From the NCBI GenBank assembly GCA_014804005.1, contig JAAVAP010000029.1:17933-81932 (forward strand): a stretch of DNA of 64,000 nt. Reading direction: 5' to 3'. Shown one piece after another: positions 18,082 through 26,636 of the stretch; positions within the stretch are counted from its first letter, which is position 1, and the number at the start of each line of letters is the position of its first letter. This DNA comes from Treponema sp. (GTDB lineage: Bacteria; Spirochaetota; Spirochaetia; Treponematales; Treponemataceae). Position numbers and translations under genes: made by a program. The notes under the pieces are model-generated. The model was not told the DNA's origin. It was given only the letters and a program-made list of their open reading frames with translations, and made no database searches.

Positions 18082-18435
18082 TCATTCCACCTGTGGTTTT
18101 GGAGCAACGTCAAATTTCTGCAAAACAACGAGAAATTCTTTGAGCAGCTGCTTTTTTCCCATGGGAAGCATGGAAATCGCGTCGGCAAGGCAACCGCCCG
18201 CAAAAGCCTTGTTTTTGGAGTTCTGCTCAGAGTCGCCTGTCACCAAATATTCAACAGACACATTTAGAACTTGCGCAATTTTTACGGCAACATCGGCAGG
18301 TGGAATAGAGCCGCGCGCGCCAAGGTATCCCTCCAATGTACGTTGCGAAATTCCTGTCTTAATCGCAAGTTCCTTCACTTTGATATCTTGAAAATCAAGT
18401 TCCGAGCGCAAAGTTTCCCGAAATAACGAACCCAT
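18082..18435 (-). CDS. XRE-family HTH transcriptional regulator
   Basis: A 117-residue protein whose first ~70 residues form a Cro/CI-type helix-turn-helix (VKELAIKTGISQRTLEGYL, then VAVKIAQVLNVSVEYLVTG). The C-terminal ~45 residues are helical and may allow dimerisation. It is divergent from the Fn3 lipoprotein gene, with 146 bp between them containing a large inverted repeat over the lipoprotein promoter. Control of that gene, and probably autoregulation, is inferred. There is no Shine-Dalgarno sequence before the ATG at 18435. It resembles small phage-type or accessory-region regulators. Confidence 0.8.
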   Translation of the reverse strand: MGSLFRETLRSELDFQDIKVKELAIKTGISQRTLEGYLGARGSIPPADVAVKIAQVLNVSVEYLVTGDSEQNSKNKAFAGGCLADAISMLPMGKKQLLKEFLVVLQKFDVAPKPQVE

Positions 18436-18472
18436 AATTGATTAAGAATACTTCATTGTGCGTATAAAGTGC

Positions 18473-18524
18473 TTGACAAATCTACAAATAACGTTTACTA
18501 TGATATTAAATACGCTATTTGTAG
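18473..18524 (+). promoter_or_regulatory. Lipoprotein promoter overlapped by a large inverted repeat (operator)
   Basis: TTGACA (18473-18478), a 17-bp spacer and TACTAT (18496-18501) form the promoter. CTACAAATA (18482-18490) and TATTTGTAG (18516-18524) are perfect 9-bp arms, with partial pairing further inward (ACGT/ACGC). This is the likely site for the divergent XRE regulator. Confidence 0.6.
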
Positions 18525-18581
18525 TGTAATATTATATTTTCACGACAGCCAATTTTGATGTAAAGGCTGAAGGAGCATTCT

Positions 18582-20279
18582 ATGAAGCGATTTTTTGCAA
18601 TCCTGTTTTCGATGGCGGCACTGGTCTCGGCAACCATTTTCGTATCTTGTAGTAACGATGATTCCAGTTCTGGCGGAGACGATTATTACATAGGGGGAGG
18701 CAATGAAACCATCATCCTTCACGCAAAGTATTATAATAATATTTTTATTTGGGAATCAGGAATAGGTGAACTAGACGAGAACGAAAATGAAATGACAGCT
18801 GAATATGATGGTTGGTATCGTTTTGAAATTAAATCAAATTCCGCGGGATTCATCTTTTTCACAGACAACTGGGAGCGAAAGACAGAAGATTTGTACGCAA
18901 CCGCTGGCGAATGGTGGTTTAAGGATGGCAACTTGTATTCCTACAACCCAAATAGTGGCAGTTCTTCCATTCCTTCCGCTCCTCAAAATGTAAAAACGGA
19001 AGCAACAAGTTCATCCAGTATAAAAGTTTCATGGGATGCCGTTGAAGATGCCGATAGTTATACTGTATACTATCGGCTATCTTTAGGAGCTGGCAATGAG
19101 AGTTACGAAAGAGATGGAACTGAAACTGTAAAATCGACAACCGATTCTTCTGTATCGATATATGATTTGACAGAATGGAAAATTTATATCTTTTTTGTAA
19201 CAGCACAAAATTCCGCAGGGGAAAGTTTTGCAAATGTTGTAATCGACTATCCCTGTTCAACCAATGATCCTGATGAAAGCGGAAGTTCCGGCACAACAAC
19301 AAAACTTTCCGCACCAACTGGACTGACGGCGACTGCGGTATCATCTTCATCTGTCGAACTGTCATGGGATTCCGTCAACGGCGCAACCACATACTATGTA
19401 TACAAATCAGAAAGTTCATCGTCTTCTACGGCATCCGTCATTGGTAGTACGACATCAACTTCTACGACCGCAACAGGATTAAAAGCGAATACGAAATACT
19501 ATTTTTGGGTAAAAGCGGTCAACGATACAACAATAAGCGATTACTCGTCTTATGGTTATGCAACTACGAAAGCAACATCTTCTAGTTCAGGCGGTGGTAG
19601 TTCAACAGCAACGAATGAGCTATTAAGTGACATAACAACATTTAACGTATTTACAGCACCACTTATTAATAAAGGTGCTGTCAAGTTGACAGATGGAAAA
19701 AATGGATTTTATATCCCATTGTTGAACAGCAGTGAAATGAATGCTGACTACTACATTTTGTATCGTTCTACAACATCAAAAACAGATAAAAGCACATATA
19801 AAAAAATCAAAACGATATCAAGGTCGTCTAATATAGCATTTGAAGATTTTGATATTGATTTTACGAAAAACAAAACTTATTATTATGTTGTAGTTGCCAC
19901 TAGTTCAAAAACCGATACATATGGAACTATATCTGCAAATGCTTTAAGTATTGTTTTAGGCGATACTAGAATTAAGTATACTATAAGTACAGACAATTCA
20001 AAACAAGCTATAAAAAGGTATGTTTCAGTAGATGGCAGCGATACTGTTGATGCATTTACTTTTCCTAAAGGAGGCAACAAATATGCCTATGCTTCACTAG
20101 AACCAGGATACCATTCAATTGAGTATTGCAAAACACTAAACGGTTCATATATGCAGATTGTGTCAAATTATAATTTTTTGCCAGGATGTGAATATTCAAT
20201 TAGTTTAGATTCTGGTAAAATATCATCGTCAAGTCCAACGCTTCCTGCTACAACCAAGGATTATATTTCGGTTCCATAA
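18582..20279 (+). CDS. Fibronectin type III lipoprotein with CBM26-like N-terminal domain
   Basis: A 565-residue lipoprotein (signal peptide ending FVSC). After a Ser/Gly linker, residues about 45-125 resemble a starch-binding module of the CBM26 type (beta-rich with aromatic pairs such as YYNNIFIWE and GEWWFKDGNLYSY). Two fibronectin type III domains follow (about 132-225 and 245-335), each with the SSIKVSWDAV / SSVELSWDSV signature. The rest is Ser/Thr-rich and unrecognised. AAGGAG lies 6 nt before the ATG. Base composition is clearly AT-richer than in neighbouring housekeeping genes, which suggests acquisition by transfer. A cell-surface, glycan-binding role is inferred only. Confidence 0.75.
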   Translation: MKRFFAILFSMAALVSATIFVSCSNDDSSSGGDDYYIGGGNETIILHAKYYNNIFIWESGIGELDENENEMTAEYDGWYRFEIKSNSAGFIFFTDNWERKTEDLYATAGEWWFKDGNLYSYNPNSGSSSIPSAPQNVKTEATSSSSIKVSWDAVEDADSYTVYYRLSLGAGNESYERDGTETVKSTTDSSVSIYDLTEWKIYIFFVTAQNSAGESFANVVIDYPCSTNDPDESGSSGTTTKLSAPTGLTATAVSSSSVELSWDSVNGATTYYVYKSESSSSSTASVIGSTTSTSTTATGLKANTKYYFWVKAVNDTTISDYSSYGYATTKATSSSSGGGSSTATNELLSDITTFNVFTAPLINKGAVKLTDGKNGFYIPLLNSSEMNADYYILYRSTTSKTDKSTYKKIKTISRSSNIAFEDFDIDFTKNKTYYYVVVATSSKTDTYGTISANALSIVLGDTRIKYTISTDNSKQAIKRYVSVDGSDTVDAFTFPKGGNKYAYASLEPGYHSIEYCKTLNGSYMQIVSNYNFLPGCEYSISLDSGKISSSSPTLPATTKDYISVP

Positions 20280-20297
20280 TTTTTATTATTTGTTATT

Positions 20298-20329
20298 CTT
20301 CCGCAGGAAAGTCTGCGGAAGATGTTTTT
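20298..20329 (+). terminator. Terminator of the Fn3 lipoprotein gene
   Basis: A 9-bp perfect stem (CTTCCGCAG / CTGCGGAAG) with a 6-nt loop is followed by ATGTTTTTA. Confidence 0.8.
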
Positions 20330-20430
20330 ACAAAAACCTTTCACGGTATCTTTATGTCAAAGTTGAATGCAAGCAAAGCGGAAGTTTTGCAATATACGCA
20401 GAAAGAACAAGAAAATGACAGCAAACAACA

Positions 20431-20451
20431 CCAGCCTTTGGAAAAGGCTGG
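20431..20451 (-). terminator. Hairpin downstream of argG
   Basis: CCAGCCTTT and AAGGCTGG pair around a short loop. It lies 25 bp beyond the argG stop and is followed on the minus strand by TGTTGTTTGC, a weak T-tract. Confidence 0.5.
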
Positions 20452-20475
20452 GTTTCACTTTCAACTCACTTCAAA

Positions 20476-21741
20476 TTACTCCGTGGGGCGCTTTTTGAAG
20501 CTTTTGCTTTCCTTGATTGCCTGACCTTCGCCGACTTCCTGCTCCATCATCGCGCGCACTTTAAGCGGCAAGCCGAAAAGCGTGATGAATCCTTGCGCGT
20601 CCTTGTGGTCGTACAAGTCGCCGGTTTTGAAACTCGCGATGCTTTCGTTGTAGAGACTGTATTTTGACGAAGAGCCTGCGCCGCGAATCTGACCTTTGTA
20701 AAGGAAAACTTTTGCCCAGCCGGTTACGGTTTCCTGCGTCTTGTCCACGAACGCCATGAGCGAATCGAAAAGTGTGGTGAACCATTTTCCGTCGTAAATC
20801 AATTCTCCCACTTTGATCGCGACTTCTTGCTTGTAATGATAAGTGTCGCGGTCGAGGCAAATGTGATCCATCATTCTGTGCGCGAAATACAAAATCGCTC
20901 CGCCCGGAGTTTCATACACGCCGCGGCTTTTCATTCCCACGCATCGGTTTTCGCAAATGTCCACGAGGCCGATTCCGTTGCGTCCGCCGATTTTGTTCAA
21001 TTCGGTGAGAAGTTCGAGCGCGTTCATTTTTTTGCCGTTCAACGCGACAGGAATTCCTTTGACGAAATCAATCTGAACGTATTCGCCTTTTTCAGGAGCG
21101 TCTTCGGGAACGGTCGTGTTCTGAAGCATGTGGCGATAGTTCGGCTCGTTTTCAACTTTTTCCAATTCCAAACCTTCGTGGCTCAAATGCCAAATGTTTT
21201 CATCGCGGCTGTACGACTGATCTTTTTTCGCGGGAACCTCGAGATTGCGTTTTTCCAAATATTCGATTTCGGCTTCGCGAGAATCAAGATTCCATTTCGG
21301 ATCGCGCCACGCGGCGATGACTTTGATGTCGGGAGCGAAAGCCTTGATCGCAAGCTCGAAGCGAACTTGGTCGTTGCCCTTTCCTGTTGCTCCGTGGCAA
21401 ATCGCGACGGCGTTTTCCTGCCTTGCGTATTCCACCAAAATTTTTCCGATGAGCGGACGCGCCGTGGAAGTGCCGAGCAAATATTCGTCTTCGTAGATGG
21501 CTCCGGCCTTGAGCGCGGGCCAGCAATATTCTGCAATGTATTCTTCGCGAGCGTCCACGACGTAGCAAGCCGACGCGCCAGTCTTGAGTGCGCGCGATTT
21601 TATCGCCGGCCAATCGTCGCCCTGTCCCAAATCGATGCAGACCGCTATCACATCGTAGTCGTAATTTTCCTTGAGCCACGGAATGATGACGGTAGTGTCA
21701 AGTCCGCCAGAATAAGCCAAAATAACTTTGTCCTTTGCCAT
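20476..21741 (-). CDS. argG: Argininosuccinate synthase
   Basis: Joins citrulline and aspartate using ATP in the penultimate step of arginine synthesis. The 421-residue protein has the PP-loop ILAYSGGLDTTV near residue 8, CHGATGKGNDQVRFE near residue 115, and the GGRNGIGLVDICENRCVG segment near residue 270, all diagnostic. The ATG at 21741 has TAGGAGA 6 nt upstream. It stands alone, with no argH following, but its promoter shares the ARG-box-like motif with the argJBD operon 16 kb away. That suggests the two transcription units are controlled together. Confidence 0.96.
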   Translation of the reverse strand: MAKDKVILAYSGGLDTTVIIPWLKENYDYDVIAVCIDLGQGDDWPAIKSRALKTGASACYVVDAREEYIAEYCWPALKAGAIYEDEYLLGTSTARPLIGKILVEYARQENAVAICHGATGKGNDQVRFELAIKAFAPDIKVIAAWRDPKWNLDSREAEIEYLEKRNLEVPAKKDQSYSRDENIWHLSHEGLELEKVENEPNYRHMLQNTTVPEDAPEKGEYVQIDFVKGIPVALNGKKMNALELLTELNKIGGRNGIGLVDICENRCVGMKSRGVYETPGGAILYFAHRMMDHICLDRDTYHYKQEVAIKVGELIYDGKWFTTLFDSLMAFVDKTQETVTGWAKVFLYKGQIRGAGSSSKYSLYNESIASFKTGDLYDHKDAQGFITLFGLPLKVRAMMEQEVGEGQAIKESKSFKKRPTE

Positions 21742-21792
21742 AATTTTCTCCTACATAAGAAATGAAATCGCGAAATGTTGATTTCGCTTTTT

Positions 21793-21838
21793 GTATATTT
21801 ATGCAAAATATTGTATAGATATGCGAAAAAATTGTCAA
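21793..21838 (-). promoter_or_regulatory. argG promoter with two ARG-box-like operators
   Basis: TTGACA (21833-21838), a 17-bp spacer and TACAAT (21810-21815) lie on the minus strand. CGCATATCTATAC (21813-21825) overlaps the -10, and TGCATAAATATAC (21793-21805) lies at the predicted start site, 20 bp apart. The second matches the argJ motif in 12 of 13 bases. Confidence 0.65.
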
Positions 21839-21917
21839 GCGGAAATTCTCGTTTCAAGCGAATTTTCAACGCGCCTAAAACTTGCATCGCAAGGCGCGGG
21901 AATTGCACACAAATATA

Positions 21918-21946
21918 TTGACTAGCGCGAAATTGTGCTGTAAACT
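21918..21946 (+). promoter_or_regulatory. Promoter of the poly-G lipoprotein gene
   Basis: TTGACT, a 17-bp spacer and TAAACT lie 40 bp before a GGAGGAAAAAATG start. Expression signals therefore look intact even though the reading frame is not. Confidence 0.5.
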
Positions 21947-21986
21947 TAAAGATAACTTTTAAAACCATTTTTCATTGGAGGAAAAA

Positions 21987-23587
21987 ATGAAAAACAAATT
22001 CATGTATGGGGGGGGGTATTAGCGACCCTCTTTTTGTCAATTCTCATCTGCTTCGCTTCGTGCAGTAACAGCAGTTCGCCGGTAAACAGTACTCCAAAAA
22101 TCATCGGGGCGTACACACTGAATGGCGACATAATCTGCCTTTATGATGACAACACGTTCACAATCATTAAAGACAACTCCGTAACAGTTTCAGGCACTTA
22201 CATCCGTGGCGAAAACGACTTTACGCTCACGGTAGACCAGGCGAGCGACGGCAAAGCAACGTCGGGAGACAGTTTGGTGTTGAAGGTTGAGGGTAATGGA
22301 ACTATCAACGTGTCACGGTCCGATATCGATGGGTATGAAGAGGGGGATAAAGGATCGCAGGCTAGCAATCCGGGAAGCGACGATTCAAGTTCTGACATTC
22401 GCCATTCGCTCAGAGATGACGTTTCGGAAGAATTGAAGATTAAGGAAAATTTCTCCGCAGTGCAAAACGCGGATGGCATACAAATAAAGTTCACCATTCC
22501 CAAAGACGCTAACGCTTACGAAGTGTACATAGACAGAATCGGACTAGTCACTGAAAATTTTTTTGGCGTGGGAAATATGACCGAAGACGACTTTTTCTAT
22601 CCTTTCCTTGCCCCCAACAAATAATACACAATTCGCGTCGTGTTTTTGAAAGCAGAGGTTGAAAAAGATGGATGGAATTATGGTCATCCCGATGGCGATG
22701 GAATTATAGGCTGGTTTGACGTGAAGGCAACGGCAGGCGCAAGCAGCAAGGGTGAAGTGCGCTTGAATGATTTCGGCAAAATAGCGGTGGAAAAGAACGG
22801 CGACTTCAAGTTTACGAAAAAGCCCGCGTTCGAAAATGAGAACTTGATACAAGATTGGATATTGGGCATAGGACTGAGCGAGGGAGTGTCATGGCTTCAC
22901 GATGACAGGCGTTCGAAATGGCTTACTGAAATCGACATTCCCAACAAGGAAATTCTCAATAAAAAATACAATTTCTATACATATCCTCGCACTTATGGCG
23001 ATGTTACGAAAGTTGACTTCATTGTATACCGCCCGAAACTGTTCTACAAATATAGCGAAAAGGAATACAAGTATCAGTGGGATGGCTATACATTGGACAC
23101 GAACTGTAGGGCTGAAGAGTTCTTGTTGACATCCATCGACATAACAAAATCCACAGACGTTGAGAAAATCAAAGGAACGTGGGTGTATAAATGGGAAGGC
23201 GATGTTGAAGTTTATAATATTCCGTGTCACGATGTTTACAATGACACGTTTGTCATTACTGGCAGTAATGCGAAAAACAATTGGTCGCACATTTATACGA
23301 AACGTAACGGCAGTGCATTCACACAAGAAGAGATAAAAAAGTTTACTTATCATGATGAGGAATGCTATACACTCTCAGACGATGGTAAGACGCTAACTGA
23401 AAAGAGTAATGACGAATCGCGACCACTGTCCGAATATTTTGCAGACTATACGAGCAGTAGTGGCAGTTACACATGTCATTATGATTTGAAACTCTTCGCG
23501 GACGGAAGTTCATTGAAAATAATTTGTTCTGGCAAAAACGATGACGGAACGGACTATAGTTATGGGACTGACTACAAAAAACAGTAG
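21987..23587 (+). pseudogene. Phase-variable lipoprotein gene, off in this sequence (G9) and with an internal TAA
   Basis: GGAGG precedes the ATG at 21987, which opens MKNKFMYGGGY and then stops at TAG 22020-22022. A run of nine G (22008-22016) separates this start from a long frame. One extra G, or two fewer, would fuse them into a complete lipoprotein signal peptide (VLATLFLSILICFASC), so slipped-strand phase variation is inferred. The downstream frame is broken once more by a TAA at 22622-22624 and then continues in the same frame to 23587. The ~530-residue product would be secreted. Residues after about 150 look Fn3-like, and the rest is unrecognised. AT-richer than housekeeping neighbours. 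Confidence 0.7.
22008..22016 (+). repeat. Poly-G tract (G9) inside a signal-peptide coding region
   Basis: Nine consecutive G, seven codons after an ATG with a good ribosome-binding site. Gene switching by poly-G length is known in Treponema pallidum. Confidence 0.85.
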
Positions 23588-23601
23588 CCTGTAAAATCAT
23601 G

Positions 23602-23628
23602 GACCGCTCGGCGCATTGTCGAGCGGTC
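23602..23628 (+). terminator. Hairpin after the poly-G lipoprotein gene
   Basis: A 9-bp perfect stem (GACCGCTCG / CGAGCGGTC) with a 9-nt loop, 15 bp beyond the stop. No T-tract follows, so it could be an attenuator or a Rho-type end. Confidence 0.45.
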
Positions 23629-23733
23629 ACAATCAACGGCCGCAAAATCTGCGTCGTTGGTTGTGTTGTGCGCGATGCTTGCGTTCTTTCCGCCTTTTTT
23701 CATTTTCGTCCAGTCGATTCCGTGAACGCGCTC

Positions 23734-23762
23734 TTGATTAAATCGCGGAAATCCTGTATAAT
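23734..23762 (+). promoter_or_regulatory. Near-leaderless promoter of export locus A
   Basis: TTGATT, a 17-bp spacer and TATAAT (23757-23762) end 10 nt before the ATG at 23773. No Shine-Dalgarno sequence is present. Confidence 0.65.
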
Positions 23763-23772
23763 TCTCTTCCCG

Positions 23773-25269
23773 ATGTTTACGCTGAAATTCGCGTTCAAAA
23801 ATATAATTTCTCGGAAAAGTTCGATTGTCATTGTTTTGTTCGTGGCGTTTTCGATCGCGATTTTGGTTATGGCAAACGCGGTTTTCGACGGAACTCGAAG
23901 CGGTGTAGAAAAAACTTTCAGCGACAATTTTACTGGCGATGTCGTGATTCGGCCGCGCGCCCAATTTCCAATGAGCCTTTTCGGCGACGAAACTCCGATT
24001 ACCGGAGAATTTTCCGAATTGCCGCAGCTCATTCCGTATTTGGATATTTTCGAATATGTTCAAAAAAGTCCGTTCGTGGAAAAAGCCGTTCCGCAGATTA
24101 CGGGGCAGGCGGTTTTGCGCGTGAACGACAAGAATGTCGCGGGATATTTTTTCGGCGTTGAAGGCGATTCCTACGTCAAACTTATGGAAGGAATTAGAAT
24201 CGTGGAAGGCGAGCCTTTTTCGTCGGACGAAGACGCGCTGATGCTTTCTGAGAACATCGTCGCGCAAATAAGTGAAAAATGCGGTGTCCGCGTCAAAGTA
24301 GACGACCAAATTCAAATGGCTTCGTTCACGGGAACTTCTTACGCGCTTCGCGCCGCGCGTCTTGCCGCGATTTACGAATATTCCGTGCACAACGATTTGC
24401 AGGACAAAATAATTTTGGTTTCGCCGGCGGTTCTGCGCACATTGATTGGGCTTGGAACTACGGAAATTGATCCCGCGCTTTTTACAAATGAAAATTCGGG
24501 CTTGCTTGAAGCCGTGGAAAACGGCTCTATCGACGATTTGTTTGGCGGAGCAAGCGATTTTGATGCTGACGACATTTTTTTCAACGATGAAATTTTTTCC
24601 GAAGAAATTTCGAAAAATGCCGATGAAATTGCGAACGAAAATTCCGCGCTTTCGGAAAATGCGCCCGATGAAAGCGAAGAGACGATTTGGAATTATATCG
24701 TTTGCTCCGTTCCGAACGGCGTTTCGCCAAAGTTGGCGATTCGTCGCCTCAACCGCGCTTTCGAAAAATTTGAGTGGCAGGTTCAGGCGGTGGATTGGCG
24801 CGCAGCGGCTGGAATGGCGGCGCAATACATTTATTGGATTCGCCTCGTTTTCAACATCGGGCTTTTGGTGATAATCGCCACGGGTTACATCATCGTGAAC
24901 AATACGCTCGTAATCGCCGCGCTGGACAGAACGAAGGAAACCGGCGCGCTCCGCGCAATCGGTGCTTCGAGGCGTTTCGTTGCGACCGAATATTTGCTTG
25001 AAACTTTGATGCTTACGATTACGGCTGGAATCATCGGATGCGTAATCGGCGTGGTCGGAAATTCGATTTTGTCCGGCGGCGCGATAACATTCACAAATCC
25101 GTATTTGATTCAACTTTTCGGCGGCACGACTTTGAACACGGCTGTTTCCGTTTCGAACATTTTTTGGGGAATGGCGTTGTCGCTCGTGCTCGCGTTCGTG
25201 GCGTGGATTTATCCCGTGCAGATTGCGCTCGGCGCAAGTCCTGTCGTGGCGATGGAGGCGGTGCGATGA
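23773..25269 (+). CDS. FtsX/MacB/LolCE-type ABC transporter permease
   Basis: A 498-residue inner-membrane permease. TM1 is near residues 17-37, a large periplasmic domain spans about 38-345, and three C-terminal helices form the FtsX domain (from about 350, with the GALRAIGASRRF loop). Such permeases work with a LolD-like ATPase to release lipoproteins or other substrates. An acidic-aromatic insert occupies residues about 250-305 of the periplasmic domain (IDDLFGGASDFDADDIFF and on). The ATG at 23773 is chosen because it follows a -10 box by 10 nt and begins the typical MFTLKFAFKN N-terminus. It overlaps the next permease by 4 bp (ATGA). Confidence 0.85.
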   Translation: MFTLKFAFKNIISRKSSIVIVLFVAFSIAILVMANAVFDGTRSGVEKTFSDNFTGDVVIRPRAQFPMSLFGDETPITGEFSELPQLIPYLDIFEYVQKSPFVEKAVPQITGQAVLRVNDKNVAGYFFGVEGDSYVKLMEGIRIVEGEPFSSDEDALMLSENIVAQISEKCGVRVKVDDQIQMASFTGTSYALRAARLAAIYEYSVHNDLQDKIILVSPAVLRTLIGLGTTEIDPALFTNENSGLLEAVENGSIDDLFGGASDFDADDIFFNDEIFSEEISKNADEIANENSALSENAPDESEETIWNYIVCSVPNGVSPKLAIRRLNRAFEKFEWQVQAVDWRAAAGMAAQYIYWIRLVFNIGLLVIIATGYIIVNNTLVIAALDRTKETGALRAIGASRRFVATEYLLETLMLTITAGIIGCVIGVVGNSILSGGAITFTNPYLIQLFGGTTLNTAVSVSNIFWGMALSLVLAFVAWIYPVQIALGASPVVAMEAVR

Positions 25270-26570
25270 AAAGCCTTTATTTGAACTTTGCTGTGAAATC
25301 GCTCTTGAATCGCGCGCGCCAATATCGTTCGCTTTTTGCCGTGAGCGCAATCGGCGTGTGCATAATGATTTCGGTGCTCATGATTACCGACGGAATGCTT
25401 GATTCGATGACGGAAAAAATGCGCCAGTACTACGGCGGCGACTTTATGATTTTGGGCGGCGAAAAGTATTACGATGAAAAATATAGCGGTTATCCGCTTG
25501 AAAAATTGCAGGAAATGATCGTCGCATTGAAAGAAATTCTTTCCAAGGACACTCAGATTTCTGCTCGTCTTTCAAAAACTAATGGCGACAAAAGTTTTTT
25601 CTTTGAAGGAATCGGCGTAAAGCAGCGCACTCTTCAGGGCGTGAATTTTGAAGACGAACGCGCGCTTTTCCAAAAATTCACATTTGTGAAAGGAAATGCG
25701 GATGCGCGCGCAGATGGCGACGGAGCTGTGATTTCGCTTCCCGTGGCGCAAAAACTTGGCGTTCATGTTGGCGACGAAGTGGTGCTTTTTTTTGAGGAAG
25801 ACAATTTGAAAAATACGGTCTCGCTTGTGGTTACGGGAATTTTTCAAGATTCAAGTGTTTTTGGAATGTACACTTCTTACATCGACTACAAGGCTTTGAT
25901 AAAACTCCTCTCTATCAATGTGAATCTGACGGACAAAATCTGTGTCTACTATCCGAGGGGCTTGCCTTCTTCGGGCGAAATTCGTCGCGTTCAAAGCGAA
26001 CTTGAAAAGCGTTTCGATATGTTTCCGCTTTCGTATAATAAAGAAGATTGGCGAAATTTTGACAGGAATGATGACGATATTATTTACGCGCTCATTCCGC
26101 TTGAAGCGAATATTTCAGATTTGCGAAAACTTTCGTCCGCATTGAACGCCATTGTCGCGCTGATTGTCGCGATGCTCGTCTTGATAATTTCCGTGGGAAT
26201 TTCGAGCACGTTCCGCGTCATCGTGATGAAGCGCGCCGTGGAAAGCGGCACGTTCCGCGCTTTGGGAATGAAACCCGCAGGATTGATGCTGCTTTATTTT
26301 ACTGAAGTTTTCGTGTTGCTCGTTTCCGGCTGCGCGATTGGATTTGCGCTTTCGTTCGTCGTGACGAAAATCATTTCGGGATTCAATCTTTCATTTGTGG
26401 TCGGATTCGATTTGTTTTTGATGGGCGGGCATCTCGCGCCGAGCCTTTACATCGGCAAAGTCTTTTTTTTGCTGGCGGTGATTTTCGTAACCACGTTGGG
26501 CGCGGTGTTGTTTACTTTGCGTAAGCTGATTCATATCAGTCCTGTGGGCGCGTTGTCCACGGTGACTTGA
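25266..26570 (+). CDS. Second FtsX/LolCE-type ABC transporter permease
   Basis: A 434-residue paralogue of the preceding permease: TM1 near residues 20-42, a periplasmic MacB-like domain to about 285, and three C-terminal helices with the FRALGMKPAGLM cytoplasmic loop. Together with its upstream partner it probably forms a heterodimer, as LolC and LolE do. The start ATG lies within the ATGA overlap and is preceded by GAGGCGG, so translation is probably coupled. A LolA-like carrier follows after 66 bp. It lacks the acidic insert of its partner. Confidence 0.85.
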   Translation: MKSLYLNFAVKSLLNRARQYRSLFAVSAIGVCIMISVLMITDGMLDSMTEKMRQYYGGDFMILGGEKYYDEKYSGYPLEKLQEMIVALKEILSKDTQISARLSKTNGDKSFFFEGIGVKQRTLQGVNFEDERALFQKFTFVKGNADARADGDGAVISLPVAQKLGVHVGDEVVLFFEEDNLKNTVSLVVTGIFQDSSVFGMYTSYIDYKALIKLLSINVNLTDKICVYYPRGLPSSGEIRRVQSELEKRFDMFPLSYNKEDWRNFDRNDDDIIYALIPLEANISDLRKLSSALNAIVALIVAMLVLIISVGISSTFRVIVMKRAVESGTFRALGMKPAGLMLLYFTEVFVLLVSGCAIGFALSFVVTKIISGFNLSFVVGFDLFLMGGHLAPSLYIGKVFFLLAVIFVTTLGAVLFTLRKLIHISPVGALSTVT

Positions 26571-26636
26571 TGCGCACGCAAAAAATCCGTTCGTGAAATT
26601 GCAATTTTGCAAATGGATTCTTTTTAGGAGAATTTG

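Noticed and set aside
23572..25350. Long open frame (592 codons) antisense to the locus A permease
   Set aside because: It has the composition of a shadow frame (Arg/His/Asn-rich, no domain, no ribosome-binding site), while the sense strand encodes a clear FtsX-type permease.
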